Part shown: positions 26,001 through 34,650 of the stretch, piece after piece
Numbering within the stretch: the stretch's first letter is position 1
How the letters are laid out: every line of letters starts with the position of its first letter
NCBI GenBank assembly: GCA_018242765.1
Contig: JAFEBH010000022.1
Span: forward strand, 78,710-142,709
Source of the DNA: Nitrospira sp.
GTDB taxonomy: Bacteria > Nitrospirota > Nitrospiria > Nitrospirales > Nitrospiraceae
Direction of reading: 5' to 3'
DNA: 64,000 nucleotides
Notes under the pieces: generated by a model
Seen by the model: the letters and a program-made list of their open reading frames with translations, nothing else
The model's database searches: none
What the model was told of the DNA's origin: nothing
Position numbers and translations under genes: made by a program

Positions 26001-26903
26001 CTACGGAGCCTGGCGCAGTGCTTGCCCGGTGGCGGCGCTATAGGCCTCCGCGAGTGTATGCACCTCGATCACCTGGATGGAGCGCTCGGCACCGGTAAAG
26101 GCAAGACGACTATTATCCAATGCATCCGGCACGATCATCGTGGTCTTTCTCAGATCTCGACAGGCATTCATCTTATCCATGAGTCGCCCCACGGCTTGAA
26201 TCTCTGCATCCGGCTCAATCGTGCCCGACATGCAGATATCCTGACGAATTGGATCGCCAAGCAGGGCGGCAGCAACACCCACAGCAAAAATCCCTCCGGC
26301 ACTGGGTCCATCTACTGGGTCCGGAACGAGAATCCGGATACTAAGATAGTGCGGGTCATAGCCTACCGCCCTTGAGGCCACTGCGACCGCCGTACGAAAA
26401 GAATGAGCAGAGACAGGCATTAAGTTGGAGTCACCAAGAATCTCTGGGCCTCTTCCGTCGGCCTTGTACCCGACCATGAGTTGCGCCACGTATCCCCTCC
26501 ATGAACCAGTGATGGAACCGACACGATCCTGCCCAACACTCAAGAGGGGCAAGGACAATGTGACGTCTGAAAAGGGCAAGGGCTTCCTCCCCTGTGGTTG
26601 CTGTGAAAATTCGGACGAGACGGTATTCGCAACTGATGGAGACGATGGAGGAAAATTGCGGCTTGGCGACGCCTTCGGGATCGGAGAAATGATCAGCGGT
26701 GAATAGGTCTTCGCCTCTCCAACTTGCCGACAACCCGGGTATTCACGGTCCGTATACAGATCCGCTTGCCCTGACCTAGGACAGACCCAGGTCTCGGCCC
26801 ACGAGGAGCACTCAAAGAGTGAGGCGATGGCATAAAGGTTGAGAAGAGCAATGGAAACAATCTGGATTCGTCGACTAATGGTTTGAGAGCGGGATTGACA
26901 CAT
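26001..26903 (-). CDS. Exported stand-alone Lon-type (S16) protease domain
   Basis: 300 residues. A hydrophobic N-terminus (about 12-30) suggests export; a Cys-containing DUF4124-like stretch (WVCPRSGQADLYTDREYPGC) spans about 39-58, and a Pro/Ser-rich linker runs to about 110. Residues about 120-298 match the Lon proteolytic domain: DGPSAGG with Ser201, and QAVGRLMDKM with Lys244. Their spacing of 43 residues equals the Ser/Lys spacing known for E. coli Lon (679/722). There is no AAA+ module, so it would act without ATP. It is likely a periplasmic serine-lysine protease; targets are unknown. Confidence 0.83.
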   Translation of the reverse strand: MCQSRSQTISRRIQIVSIALLNLYAIASLFECSSWAETWVCPRSGQADLYTDREYPGCRQVGEAKTYSPLIISPIPKASPSRNFPPSSPSVANTVSSEFSQQPQGRKPLPFSDVTLSLPLLSVGQDRVGSITGSWRGYVAQLMVGYKADGRGPEILGDSNLMPVSAHSFRTAVAVASRAVGYDPHYLSIRILVPDPVDGPSAGGIFAVGVAAALLGDPIRQDICMSGTIEPDAEIQAVGRLMDKMNACRDLRKTTMIVPDALDNSRLAFTGAERSIQVIEVHTLAEAYSAATGQALRQAP

Positions 26904-27032
26904 GACCGGCTACCAATAATCGTAGCCTTTGAAGCCTATCGTTTAAACCAGATTTCGTCAAAAAGAAGCGAGGGTACTGCGGTAGAAACCGGTAACGATT
27001 CGAATTAGTAGGCTGAGGGCATTTTCAACATC

Positions 27033-28307
27033 CTACCCCGGCAGGGCCTGATACCAGCCATTAGCCTGTACGAGGGTCATTTTACTGTCGAAGAGTCTGC
27101 TGATCTGATCGCTCGTGAGCAAGGTTGATTTGGCACCGTCGGCCACGATTTTCCCAGCTTTGAGGAAAATCACACGATCGATCTCCGGTGGGATTTCATG
27201 GAGGTGATGCGTCACCAGCAGCAGGGTCTTGCCCTTGCTGATTTGCGAACGCAATAGATCAAGGTAGTGAAAGCAGGCCTTCGGATCAAGGCCGCTGGTT
27301 GGCTCATCAAACACGAGTACTGGGGGATCATGCACCAAGGCTCGCCCGAGCAAGAACCGTCGCTGCTCACCGGTGGACAAGTGACCGAAGCGGCGGCCGG
27401 ACAGATCCATTACTCCCAATTCCTGCATCACCTCATAGGCCCTGGTCTTCTGTGTCTTGCTGAACTCTTGATACGCGTAGATATCGTTGCTGGCATAGAA
27501 GCCTGAGAGAATCACATTGAGCCCTTCGGCACAGATCAGGTAATCCCGTTGGAGATCGTGTGACACGATACCGATCTGTTTTCGCACGTCCCAGACATTC
27601 CAGCGCTCCTCGCCGAAAAGCGCCCACCGCGTCTCATCCTTCGACATGGCATGCACTTCACCCGAAAGCAACTTGAGCAGCGTGGATTTCCCTGCCCCGT
27701 TGGGTCCAAGAATCACGGCATGCTCACCCTCTCTAAGAGAAAATGAAAAGTCCGAGAAGACACAGGTGTCGCCTCGATACACCGTCGCATGCCGGATTTC
27801 GACGATCGCCTTCGTGTCGGCTGAAGAACAAGACGGCACGGCAGGAACTAGAGCTGGACGACCGGCTGGTTTCCCACCTCGTCGTGCCTGCTCAAGACCA
27901 GCTCGGGCGAGCGCATCCACCCGCTCATTCTCCGGATGCCCGTTATGCCCCCTGACCCAATGCCATTCGAGGGTATGGTTGGCAGCTAATTCATCAAGCC
28001 TCCGCCACAAGTCCTCATTTTTGACTGGATCCTTCCCGGCTGTTCTCCAGCCCCGTTGTTTCCAACTGTGGATCCATTCGCTGATGCCTTTTTGCACATA
28101 CTGTGAGTCCGTGTAGACCCGCGCCTGTACCGGCTGAGCGAACGACTGCAAGGCTTCAATGACCGCGAGTAATTCCATTCTGTTATTCGTCGTCGCCGGC
28201 TCGCCACCGGAGAATTCGGTTTCGACGTTCCCATCTCGCACCAACACACCCCACCCCCCAGGCCCGGGATTCCCGCTGCAGGCCCCATCGGTGTAGATCT
28301 CAATCAT
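27033..28307 (-). CDS. RNase HI-ABC ATPase fusion protein
   Basis: 424 residues from the ATG at 28307, which begins the RNase HI fold directly (MIEIYTDGAC); upstream codons to 28433 look non-coding. Residues 1-145 are a complete RNase HI with the DEDD residues D7, E45, D67 and D131. After a Pro/Gly-rich linker (145-165), residues 166-420 are a complete ABC ATPase: Walker A GPNGAGKST (201), signature LSTGEQ (310), Walker B DEP (334), switch His THH (366). The ATPase half lacks a membrane partner and resembles YlmA/ModF-type soluble ABC proteins. One uninterrupted frame joins both. RNase HI normally removes RNA from RNA-DNA hybrids; why it is joined to an ATPase is unknown. Confidence 0.9.
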   Translation of the reverse strand: MIEIYTDGACSGNPGPGGWGVLVRDGNVETEFSGGEPATTNNRMELLAVIEALQSFAQPVQARVYTDSQYVQKGISEWIHSWKQRGWRTAGKDPVKNEDLWRRLDELAANHTLEWHWVRGHNGHPENERVDALARAGLEQARRGGKPAGRPALVPAVPSCSSADTKAIVEIRHATVYRGDTCVFSDFSFSLREGEHAVILGPNGAGKSTLLKLLSGEVHAMSKDETRWALFGEERWNVWDVRKQIGIVSHDLQRDYLICAEGLNVILSGFYASNDIYAYQEFSKTQKTRAYEVMQELGVMDLSGRRFGHLSTGEQRRFLLGRALVHDPPVLVFDEPTSGLDPKACFHYLDLLRSQISKGKTLLLVTHHLHEIPPEIDRVIFLKAGKIVADGAKSTLLTSDQISRLFDSKMTLVQANGWYQALPG

Positions 28308-28453
28308 AGGCTGTACCCTTTGACTAAATCGTTTCGCCTCGGCGATTGTACTATGTGTCTTTTCACAGAGCCAGAGTGAATTCCGTGACTCGAACAAGTT
28401 ACTTGGGTACAATGACCTGGCACTGACGCTCACATTTTGCAGAGAGTCTCATC

Positions 28454-28837
28454 TTGCGTACATTGTTCCTCATCGGCACTGGCGGGTTCATCGGCTCCAT
28501 CTTGCGCTACCTTGTGAGCGGCTATGCGCAACAACTCAGCAAGAGTATTCAATTTCCATTCGGCACCTTGGCCGTCAATCTTGTGGGATGCGCACTGGTT
28601 GGCTTTTTCGCCGAATTGGCCGATCATCGAGGCATCATTCCCGCGGAGGCCAGGTCTTTTCTGATCGTCGGAATACTGGGCGGCTTCACAACCTTTTCGG
28701 CCTTCGGCAACGAAACGATGAATCTGCTTCGCGATGGAGAATTGTGGTTGGCTTTCGGAAATATCATCAGCCATACAATCCTGGGCCTTGGCGCAGTCTG
28801 GCTTGGTTATTCCACCGCTTTTCTACTCTGGAAGTAA
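28454..28837 (+). CDS. crcB: Fluoride exporter CrcB (Fluc)
   Basis: 127 residues from a TTG at 28454. Four transmembrane helices and the family motifs are present: GGFIGSILRY near the start, FPFGTLAVNLVGC, then GILGGFTTFSAF with the Na+-site GGxTTFS. CrcB dimers form fluoride channels in the inner membrane and protect against fluoride. No fluoride riboswitch was recognised in the 146 bases between it and the divergent RNase HI fusion gene. The DUF190 gene follows immediately. Confidence 0.95.
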   Translation: MRTLFLIGTGGFIGSILRYLVSGYAQQLSKSIQFPFGTLAVNLVGCALVGFFAELADHRGIIPAEARSFLIVGILGGFTTFSAFGNETMNLLRDGELWLAFGNIISHTILGLGAVWLGYSTAFLLWK

Positions 28838-29185
28838 ATGATGCAGGTTCAACAAGGTTGCCTACTGAGAATCTATATCGGAGAAGGAGACAAACACGCC
28901 GGACGGCCCCTCTATGAGTGGATCGTTGCACAGGCTCACTCCCAGCAACTGGCCGGAGCCACTGTCTACCGCGGACTCATGGGATTCGGCCCCCACACCC
29001 GCGTGATCCACACCTTCAAAATCGAACGATTGGCTGAAGATCTGCCCATCACCATTGAAATCGTCGATTCGCGCGATAAGGTCGAAGGGTTCCTTGCCTG
29101 GATCGAACAGCAGATCAGCTCGGGCTTAGTCATCACCCTACAGACAATCGAGATTCGTAAGGTTGAGGGGCGCGGGTTGCAATAG
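28838..29185 (+). CDS. DUF190 (PII-like) protein
   Basis: 115 residues starting on the base after the crcB stop. The DUF190 signature is present: LRIYIGEGDKHAGRPLYEWI, then GATVYRGLMGFG, then LPITIEIVDS. These proteins have a PII-like ferredoxin fold and are commonly encoded next to crcB, suggesting a regulatory or ligand-binding role in fluoride resistance. The biochemical function is not established. Confidence 0.92.
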   Translation: MMQVQQGCLLRIYIGEGDKHAGRPLYEWIVAQAHSQQLAGATVYRGLMGFGPHTRVIHTFKIERLAEDLPITIEIVDSRDKVEGFLAWIEQQISSGLVITLQTIEIRKVEGRGLQ

Positions 29186-29234
29186 GACCTACCACTACAC
29201 GACCGGGAGACTGGCCGGCTATATTCGAGAGAAG

Positions 29235-29675
29235 TTACCGCTTGGTTCTTCGTGAAAGCGGTGCACACAGGATCCCAATTCCTGCTTTCCTTGCAGCCTT
29301 CTCCAACGCGTCATCAGCCGTCGCTAAGTCGGCCCCACGTCTAATCGCCACATCTAGGTAGGACGCATCATAAGCAGACAACCCATATTCGCGGCCCAGC
29401 GGCAGGATTCCTGAGATCTGGGTAGCGATCGGCACAGAGACTTTCTGAACCGGTAATGCCTCCAACAGATCAAGAAATCGAACAATCTCAGTCTGACCAA
29501 GACGCTTGCGCCGTTCACCGACCAAGAGGCCATTGGCGATTTCTAGCGCCCAAATAGACGGAACCAGCACAGGCCGCCCTTCCACCTCTTGTAAAACCTG
29601 GTCGGCATAGGGACTGTGTTCATCAGGAAAACACCAGGCCAGCGCCACCGAGGCATCAAGCACCACGCTCTTCAC
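29235..29675 (-). CDS. vapC: PIN-domain toxin (VapC-like)
   Basis: 146 residues with a PIN nuclease fold: the first acid D7 in VVLDASVALAW, a middle Glu in WALEIANGL, and the late acidic cluster around YDASYLDVA and LATADDAL. Such toxins cleave tRNA or rRNA and are held in check by the antitoxin. The start overlaps the antitoxin gene by four bases (ATGA). Family assignment is strong; the RNA target is unknown. Confidence 0.92.
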   Translation of the reverse strand: MKSVVLDASVALAWCFPDEHSPYADQVLQEVEGRPVLVPSIWALEIANGLLVGERRKRLGQTEIVRFLDLLEALPVQKVSVPIATQISGILPLGREYGLSAYDASYLDVAIRRGADLATADDALEKAARKAGIGILCAPLSRRTKR

Positions 29676-29917
29676 AATCGTCTCCCCTCTTCGATCATCT
29701 CCTTGACAGTTATCCGATCGGGCTTCACCCGTGCGCGCAGATCACGCATACGCTCGATCAGCGTCGCATGCATCATCCGCTTTGCAGGCTCCTCAACTGG
29801 AACCAGCCGTGCCGCAGGCACGCCGTGCCGGGTGATGATAATCGTCTCCCCCTTGCTCACCCGCTCAAGCAAAGCTGCCAAATGTGTCTTGGCTTCAAAC
29901 GCCCCAATGGTTTTCAT
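29672..29917 (-). CDS. Phd/YefM-type antitoxin (VapB partner)
   Basis: 81 residues. The N-terminal Phd/YefM DNA-binding fold is clear (MKTIGAFEAKTHLAALLERV, then GETIIITRHGVPAARLVPV). The C-terminal helix (RMRDLRARVKPDRITVKEMIEEG) would wrap the toxin. GAGGGAA precedes the start at good distance. It normally represses its own operon together with the toxin; a candidate operator lies 20 bases upstream. Confidence 0.93.
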   Translation of the reverse strand: MKTIGAFEAKTHLAALLERVSKGETIIITRHGVPAARLVPVEEPAKRMMHATLIERMRDLRARVKPDRITVKEMIEEGRRL

Positions 29918-29936
29918 GGTTAATTCCCTCTACAGT

Positions 29937-29951
29937 CTAGTCTGCAACTAG
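29937..29951. promoter_or_regulatory. Candidate operator of the toxin-antitoxin operon
   Basis: CTAGT-CTGCA-ACTAG is a perfect 5-base inverted repeat with a 5-base spacer, located 20 bases upstream of the antitoxin start within an AT-rich stretch. Phd/YefM antitoxins bind short palindromes in this position. The match is inferred, not family-specific. Confidence 0.38.
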
Positions 29952-30168
29952 TTTAATTTTATCTTCCTTCGATAGTCACGTCAATGCACCATGATTGCAC
30001 ACTTCCCAGGCCTCGAAACCCAGCTAGTGGTCGTTTGGATTTGGCCCCCTGCGCAAATGAAACTGGGCTCTGCCAAGCGACACCTGTCTATACATCTTGG
30101 CACGTATGGCAGTTTTTGCAGCATCTTTGTCATTGTGCCATTCTCAGATTGATAGGAAGATACGGCTC

Positions 30169-31188
30169 ATGAAACAGAACGGAAAAACAACCAAGCATCG
30201 GCCGCGCACCATCGCCTTACTTGGTTTCGATGGTGTCGCAGCACTCGACATCACCGGCCCCTACGAGGTCTTCTCCCTGCCATCCTTTCTCGCACAGGAC
30301 AAGGCAGTGCCGCCCTATCGGATCGTGCTCCTTGCAGATCAAGCAGGACCAGTCCGCTCCGTATCAGGACTCAGCATGATTGCGGATGCCTCGTGGCAGA
30401 ACTTTCATAACAAGGTCGACACACTGCTGGTCTGCGGTGGACCTGACATGACCGCGCTTCAGCGCAATCAGAAACTCCTGTCCTGGCTCCGCATCATGGC
30501 ACGCCGCACCAGACGGATCGGCTCGATCTGTACCGGTGCCTTCCTACTCGCAGAAGCCGGCCTGCTCAACAACCGCCGTGCGACGACCCATTGGAGTGAG
30601 GTCGAGCGTTTAGCAAAGGAGTATCAGTCGACCACCGTCGAGCCAGACGCAATCTATGTCAAGGACGGTCACGTCTATACGTCAGCCGGAATCACGGCGG
30701 GCATGGACTTGGCCTTGGCACTCGTGGAAGAAGATCTCGGGCGTGACATCGCCCTGGCTGCAGCCCGGATGCTGGTCCTGTTTCTGAAACGTCCCGGCGG
30801 GCAGTCCCAATTCAGCACACAACTACAAGCTCAGGCCGTCGAGGGGCAACGGTTAGCCGACCACTTGAGCTGGCTGGCGGACCATCACCATAAGCCGATG
30901 ACTGTGGAGGACATGGCCTCACAAGCCGGCATGAGCCCACGAACCTTCGCGCGTGTCTTCGTCACGGAAACCGGAGACACACCGGCACTCTATTTGGAGA
31001 AGCTTCGTTTGGAACATGCTGTTCGCCTCTTGGAAACCACCAACACGTCGCTTGATATCACGGCACAGACCTGTGGTTTCACCGGGCACGAACAGTTACG
31101 CCGCACATTCCAGCGGCATAAAGGCATCACGCCACAGGACTATCGACAACGATTTCATACGATGGGACACCAGATCCGTAATGGCTGA
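30169..31188 (+). CDS. GlxA-type transcriptional regulator (DJ-1/PfpI + AraC)
   Basis: 339 residues from the ATG at 30169 with AGGAAG upstream; the frame extends to 30097 without family sequence. Residues about 10-190 form a DJ-1/PfpI-like domain (ALLGFDGVAALDITGPYEV; GSICTGAFLLAEAGLL with the nucleophile-elbow Cys). The AraC/XylS double helix-turn-helix fills about 225-330 (VEDMASQAGMSPRTFARVF; TAQTCGFTGHEQLRRTFQR). Such GlxA-type regulators sense small molecules with the DJ-1 domain. The next gene encodes a DJ-1 protein and is the likely target. Confidence 0.93.
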   Translation: MKQNGKTTKHRPRTIALLGFDGVAALDITGPYEVFSLPSFLAQDKAVPPYRIVLLADQAGPVRSVSGLSMIADASWQNFHNKVDTLLVCGGPDMTALQRNQKLLSWLRIMARRTRRIGSICTGAFLLAEAGLLNNRRATTHWSEVERLAKEYQSTTVEPDAIYVKDGHVYTSAGITAGMDLALALVEEDLGRDIALAAARMLVLFLKRPGGQSQFSTQLQAQAVEGQRLADHLSWLADHHHKPMTVEDMASQAGMSPRTFARVFVTETGDTPALYLEKLRLEHAVRLLETTNTSLDITAQTCGFTGHEQLRRTFQRHKGITPQDYRQRFHTMGHQIRNG

Positions 31189-31214
31189 CGCAGAACATCA
31201 CCATGGAGGCAACC

Positions 31215-31889
31215 ATGCAAGACGTACAGGAAACAAAGAAACTACAAGTGGCAATCTTATTGTATGACGGGATGACGGCGCTGGATGCCATCGGCCCCTA
31301 CGAAGTGCTCCAGGCCCCAACACTCAACACCGATGTGCGCTTCGTGGCACGCGAGAAGGGGGTAAAGCAGACAGACTTCGGTAAGCTCCGGTTAACGGCA
31401 GACTACAGTCTCGATGAGATTCCCAGTCCCGACATTCTCCTCGTACCAGGAACGGCCTACCCCAAAGCCATCATGGGTGACCTGCAAGTGATCGAATGGA
31501 TCGCCCAAGTGCACAAGGCCACCAAATGGACCACGTCGGTTTGCACGGGGGCATTGGGCTTGGCAGCAGCTGGTGTGCTCCGTGGATTAAAAGCCACCAC
31601 CCATTGGCTCGCGCATGACGTACTCAAACAATTTGGAGCAATCCCAACGACAGAGCGAGTGGTCCGAGATGGCAAAGTCTTCACCGCCGCCGGCGTCTCC
31701 TCAGGAATCGACATGGCCCTCACACTAGTAGCAGAGGAGTTCGGCGCCAATGCAGCACAACTCACCCAACTCTTGATCGAGTACGATCCGCAACCACCAT
31801 TCGATGCCGGCAGCCCAGACAAAGCACCCGCGGCAATCGTGAACGAGGCCCGTGAAGCCTTCGCCAAGCTCCAGGCGACGCCACATTGA
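31215..31889 (+). CDS. DJ-1/PfpI-family protein
   Basis: 224 residues from the ATG at 31215, chosen because GGAGG lies 6 bases upstream. It has the DJ-1/PfpI core (VAILLYDGMTALDAIGPYEV; TSVCTGALGLAAAGVL with the conserved Cys; THWLAHDVL). The sequence is similar to the first domain of the preceding regulator, 26 bases upstream. Relatives include isonitrile hydratases and stress-linked hydrolases. The exact substrate cannot be assigned. Confidence 0.9.
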   Translation: MQDVQETKKLQVAILLYDGMTALDAIGPYEVLQAPTLNTDVRFVAREKGVKQTDFGKLRLTADYSLDEIPSPDILLVPGTAYPKAIMGDLQVIEWIAQVHKATKWTTSVCTGALGLAAAGVLRGLKATTHWLAHDVLKQFGAIPTTERVVRDGKVFTAAGVSSGIDMALTLVAEEFGANAAQLTQLLIEYDPQPPFDAGSPDKAPAAIVNEAREAFAKLQATPH

Positions 31890-31989
31890 GCACCTAGCTC
31901 GACAAGTCTTCCTTTTTGCGGTCTGTTTTTCGAATAACGAGAGACAAAACTGATCGGGTTATCTAGAGTACCCCATCTAGAAAACACAT

Positions 31990-32907
31990 CTACTCTTCGA
32001 CAAAATAGTCCTCATCGAGGCGAAGCAGCTTAACTGTTCCAGTTTGTGATACTCCAATACCACTTTCCAGCATTAGCTGGGCAAGTTGGGGACCATCGAT
32101 AAGGACGATGGTTGTCTGAAGATTGGCAGCGTAGGAACGCGCATCCGCCGTAAAAGTTGACGCTGTGATGAACACGCCTTTACGAGCTTTCTGCCCTTGA
32201 AGTGCACCAGCGAATCGTTGGATCTCAGGACGACCTACATTTTCCTTCCATCGTTTAGCTTGAACATAGATGGTGTCCAGTCCTAAACGATCTTCTTTAA
32301 TGATACCGTCAATACCCTCGTCCCCACTTCCACCGCGAACAGAAGAAGCATCTTCCCGGGAACCACCGTATCCCATTGCCACAAGCAGCTCGACAACTAG
32401 TTCCTCAAAGAATTTAGGGGACGCCTGGCGCACACGCTCAAGCACCTCAGCTGCGAGATTAGTTTGCAAGCGACTATATCCAAGTCGAATTTGCTCATCA
32501 GGAGTGAGAGGGGTTGTTTCAGCAACAGCCTTGGCCGTTGCAGGTATGGGATCAGAAATCTCGGCACCGGATGTCCTAAATGCAACAAACTCAGGGAAAC
32601 GCATCAGGTATTGGATATCGATGCGGTCTGGATGCTCCGCTAAGACACCAGTACCTCTGAGCGTAATGCGATAAAGTCCACGCCTTGGACTCTCAGCAAG
32701 ACCGGCCTGTTTGAGGTAACTCAGTGCCCATGCCACCCGATTGCTGAAAGTAGTCTGGCGGCCGCTTGGTAGCATGGTAGAGAGATCTTCAGCAGAAAGG
32801 CTGAGATGTGCGGACACAGTCTGTCGGATGGCAGATGAAGCTTGATCGCCTCCTGAGGAGAGACGCTCAAGGACTGGAAGCATCAATGACTGAAAATCTG
32901 GTACCAC
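31990..32907 (-). CDS. mrr: Mrr-type restriction endonuclease
   Basis: 305 residues. An N-terminal winged-helix Mrr_N domain (about 1-95; FSNRVAWALSYLKQAGL, RGLYRITLRG) is followed by the PD-(D/E)xK Mrr catalytic domain (about 165-290; FFEELVVELLVAMGYG, GDEGIDGII with the Asp, IYVQAKRW with the QxK). Mrr-type enzymes cut DNA carrying foreign methylation. There is no methyltransferase beside it, consistent with a stand-alone type IV system. A few Mrr-related enzymes act on other modifications. Confidence 0.93.
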   Translation of the reverse strand: MVPDFQSLMLPVLERLSSGGDQASSAIRQTVSAHLSLSAEDLSTMLPSGRQTTFSNRVAWALSYLKQAGLAESPRRGLYRITLRGTGVLAEHPDRIDIQYLMRFPEFVAFRTSGAEISDPIPATAKAVAETTPLTPDEQIRLGYSRLQTNLAAEVLERVRQASPKFFEELVVELLVAMGYGGSREDASSVRGGSGDEGIDGIIKEDRLGLDTIYVQAKRWKENVGRPEIQRFAGALQGQKARKGVFITASTFTADARSYAANLQTTIVLIDGPQLAQLMLESGIGVSQTGTVKLLRLDEDYFVEE

Positions 32908-33054
32908 TATACCTACCTATAGCCATGTAACTATAGCTGGATGCTCTACTCAACTCTTCAAGCCCGGCAAGCCTTTATGGGAAAGAATCTTTTTGACCAT
33001 TGAATAAATCACGTTCCGAGAGGGTCAAGAATATACTTCAAGGTTAGCTGCATC

Positions 33055-34173
33055 TTAGTCTGTGAGGTCGGTATCTTTTATTCTACTAGCAATCTTCGGA
33101 GTCTTCGTCGTCACATCTGCGTTCTGTGCCCGATGTAAGAGTGCATGGTCCATGAGAACGAGGGCCAACATGGCTTCGGCGATCGGGGTGGCACGGATAC
33201 CGACGCAGGGATCGTGGCGGCCGTTGGTTTCCACCATGACCGGCTTGCCCTGCTTATCGATCGACTTGCGTGGGATGCGGATGCTCGACGTAGGCTTGAT
33301 ACCAATGGTGACGACGATATCTTGCCCTGTTGAGATGCCGCCGAGAATGCCTCCGGCATTGTTGGAGAGAAACCCTTCTGGCGTCAGTTCGTCGCCATGT
33401 TCAGAGCCGCGCTGAGTCACCGAGGCAAAGCCTGACCCAATTTCGACAGCCTTGACTGCATTAATACTCATCATCGCTGCGGCCAGATCCGAATCGAGCT
33501 TCGCATAGACCGGCGCACCCCACCCAACCGGCACATGCTCAGCAATCGTCATAATCTTAGCCCCGACCGAATCCCCGGCCTTCCGCAACTCATCCATGAA
33601 AGATTCGAGCTTGGGTACGATATCCGGATCAGCAGAGAAAAACGGATTCTGACTCACCGAGTCCCAAGTCTTGAATGGCAACTCATGAGGCCCAAGCTGG
33701 CTGAGATACCCACGAATGACCACCCCATACTTTTCGTTGAGCCACTTCCTCGCAATCGCCGCCGCCGCCACACGTACCGCTGTCTCTCGAGCTGAAGCTC
33801 GTCCACCACCGCGATGGTCGCGAATCCCATACTTCTGCCAGTAAGTGTAATCAGCGTGGCCTGGCCGGAAGGTATCGATCAGGTTACCGTAATCCCGGCT
33901 ACGCTGGTCTTCGTTGCGGATCAGGAGCGCAATGGGTGTACCGGTCGTCTTTCCCTCAAACACGCCGGAGAGAATCTCGACCGTATCCGACTCTTGCCGC
34001 TGGGTCACATGACGAGAGGTACCGGGCTTCCGTCGGTCGAGATCTTTCTGGATATCTTCGGTGGATAGCGTCAGCCCTGGTGGGCAGCCATCGACGACAC
34101 AGCCAATTGCCGGACCATGGCTTTCACCGAAAGAGGTAACGGTAAAGATTCGACCGAATGTATTACCCGCCAT
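33055..34173 (-). CDS. aroC: Chorismate synthase
   Basis: 372 residues, normal length. It makes chorismate from EPSP using reduced FMN, the last step of the shikimate pathway. The family signatures are present: GESHGPAIGCVVDGCPPGL at the N-terminus, HRGGGRASARET, and GFASVTQRGSEHGDE. It appears to be a single-gene unit, with the Mrr gene downstream and a REP-like repeat upstream. Confidence 0.97.
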   Translation of the reverse strand: MAGNTFGRIFTVTSFGESHGPAIGCVVDGCPPGLTLSTEDIQKDLDRRKPGTSRHVTQRQESDTVEILSGVFEGKTTGTPIALLIRNEDQRSRDYGNLIDTFRPGHADYTYWQKYGIRDHRGGGRASARETAVRVAAAAIARKWLNEKYGVVIRGYLSQLGPHELPFKTWDSVSQNPFFSADPDIVPKLESFMDELRKAGDSVGAKIMTIAEHVPVGWGAPVYAKLDSDLAAAMMSINAVKAVEIGSGFASVTQRGSEHGDELTPEGFLSNNAGGILGGISTGQDIVVTIGIKPTSSIRIPRKSIDKQGKPVMVETNGRHDPCVGIRATPIAEAMLALVLMDHALLHRAQNADVTTKTPKIASRIKDTDLTD

Positions 34174-34231
34174 TCTGCCTTAGCTCCCAGCGTGGAAACC
34201 CTGTCTTCCCTATACAAATCCAATTGAGAAT

Positions 34232-34307
34232 CCGTTCGCCCTGAGCTCGTCGAAGGGCTCACAACTTAGCCCCTTCCGTTCATACTTCGACAAGCTCAGC
34301 ACGAGCG
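34232..34307. repeat. REP-like imperfect palindromic repeat
   Basis: Two inverted copies of a TGAGC-T-GTCGAAG core (around 34241-34255 and 34285-34298) form an imperfect palindrome between aroC and the small gene downstream of pbpC. This core is a familiar dispersed extragenic element in many GC-rich bacteria. It can form a hairpin and may stabilise or end transcripts. Family recall is from experience and was not searched. Confidence 0.65.
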
Positions 34308-34333
34308 TGTCTCTGGAACGCTGCTTGAACAAC

Positions 34334-34549
34334 TCAGGATTCTCCCTGTGACATTCTCTGCACCACTTCCTGACCAATGCGTTCTTGTGTCCAATCAGGA
34401 TGCTCTGCGGACAAATGCGCCGTTAGCATGCTCTTGGTGGAAGCCCACAGCACAAAACCGATCTGCAGACGTTGAGCAGGAGTCTTTTGGCGCAAGACCT
34501 CTACCATGGTCTGATCCAACACCTCCATCTGACCAGCATCGAGTCTCAT
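34334..34549 (-). CDS. Small conserved hypothetical protein
   Basis: 71 residues from the ATG at 34549 (the frame is open to 34654). The pattern, a short helix, KTPAQRLQIGFVLW, then LSAEHPDWTQERIGQEV, resembles small proteins seen in several phyla beside enzymes or toxin-antitoxin genes, with an HPD/W-helix signature. Function is unknown. It follows pbpC on the same strand, about 100 bases beyond it. Confidence 0.5.
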   Translation of the reverse strand: MRLDAGQMEVLDQTMVEVLRQKTPAQRLQIGFVLWASTKSMLTAHLSAEHPDWTQERIGQEVVQRMSQGES

Positions 34550-34650
34550 GCAACACTCTCTACGAGAACCATTTCTGTCATCGCATGCGAGGGCCATTGT
34601 AAGCGCAAGGGGCCAAACCACGCAATACAACAGAGATTCGTGAGAAATCC

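Noticed and set aside
28308..28453. Possible fluoride riboswitch upstream of crcB
   Set aside because: A GGCGATTG stretch is loosely similar on the plus strand, but the rest of the conserved motif and pseudoknot pairing are absent.
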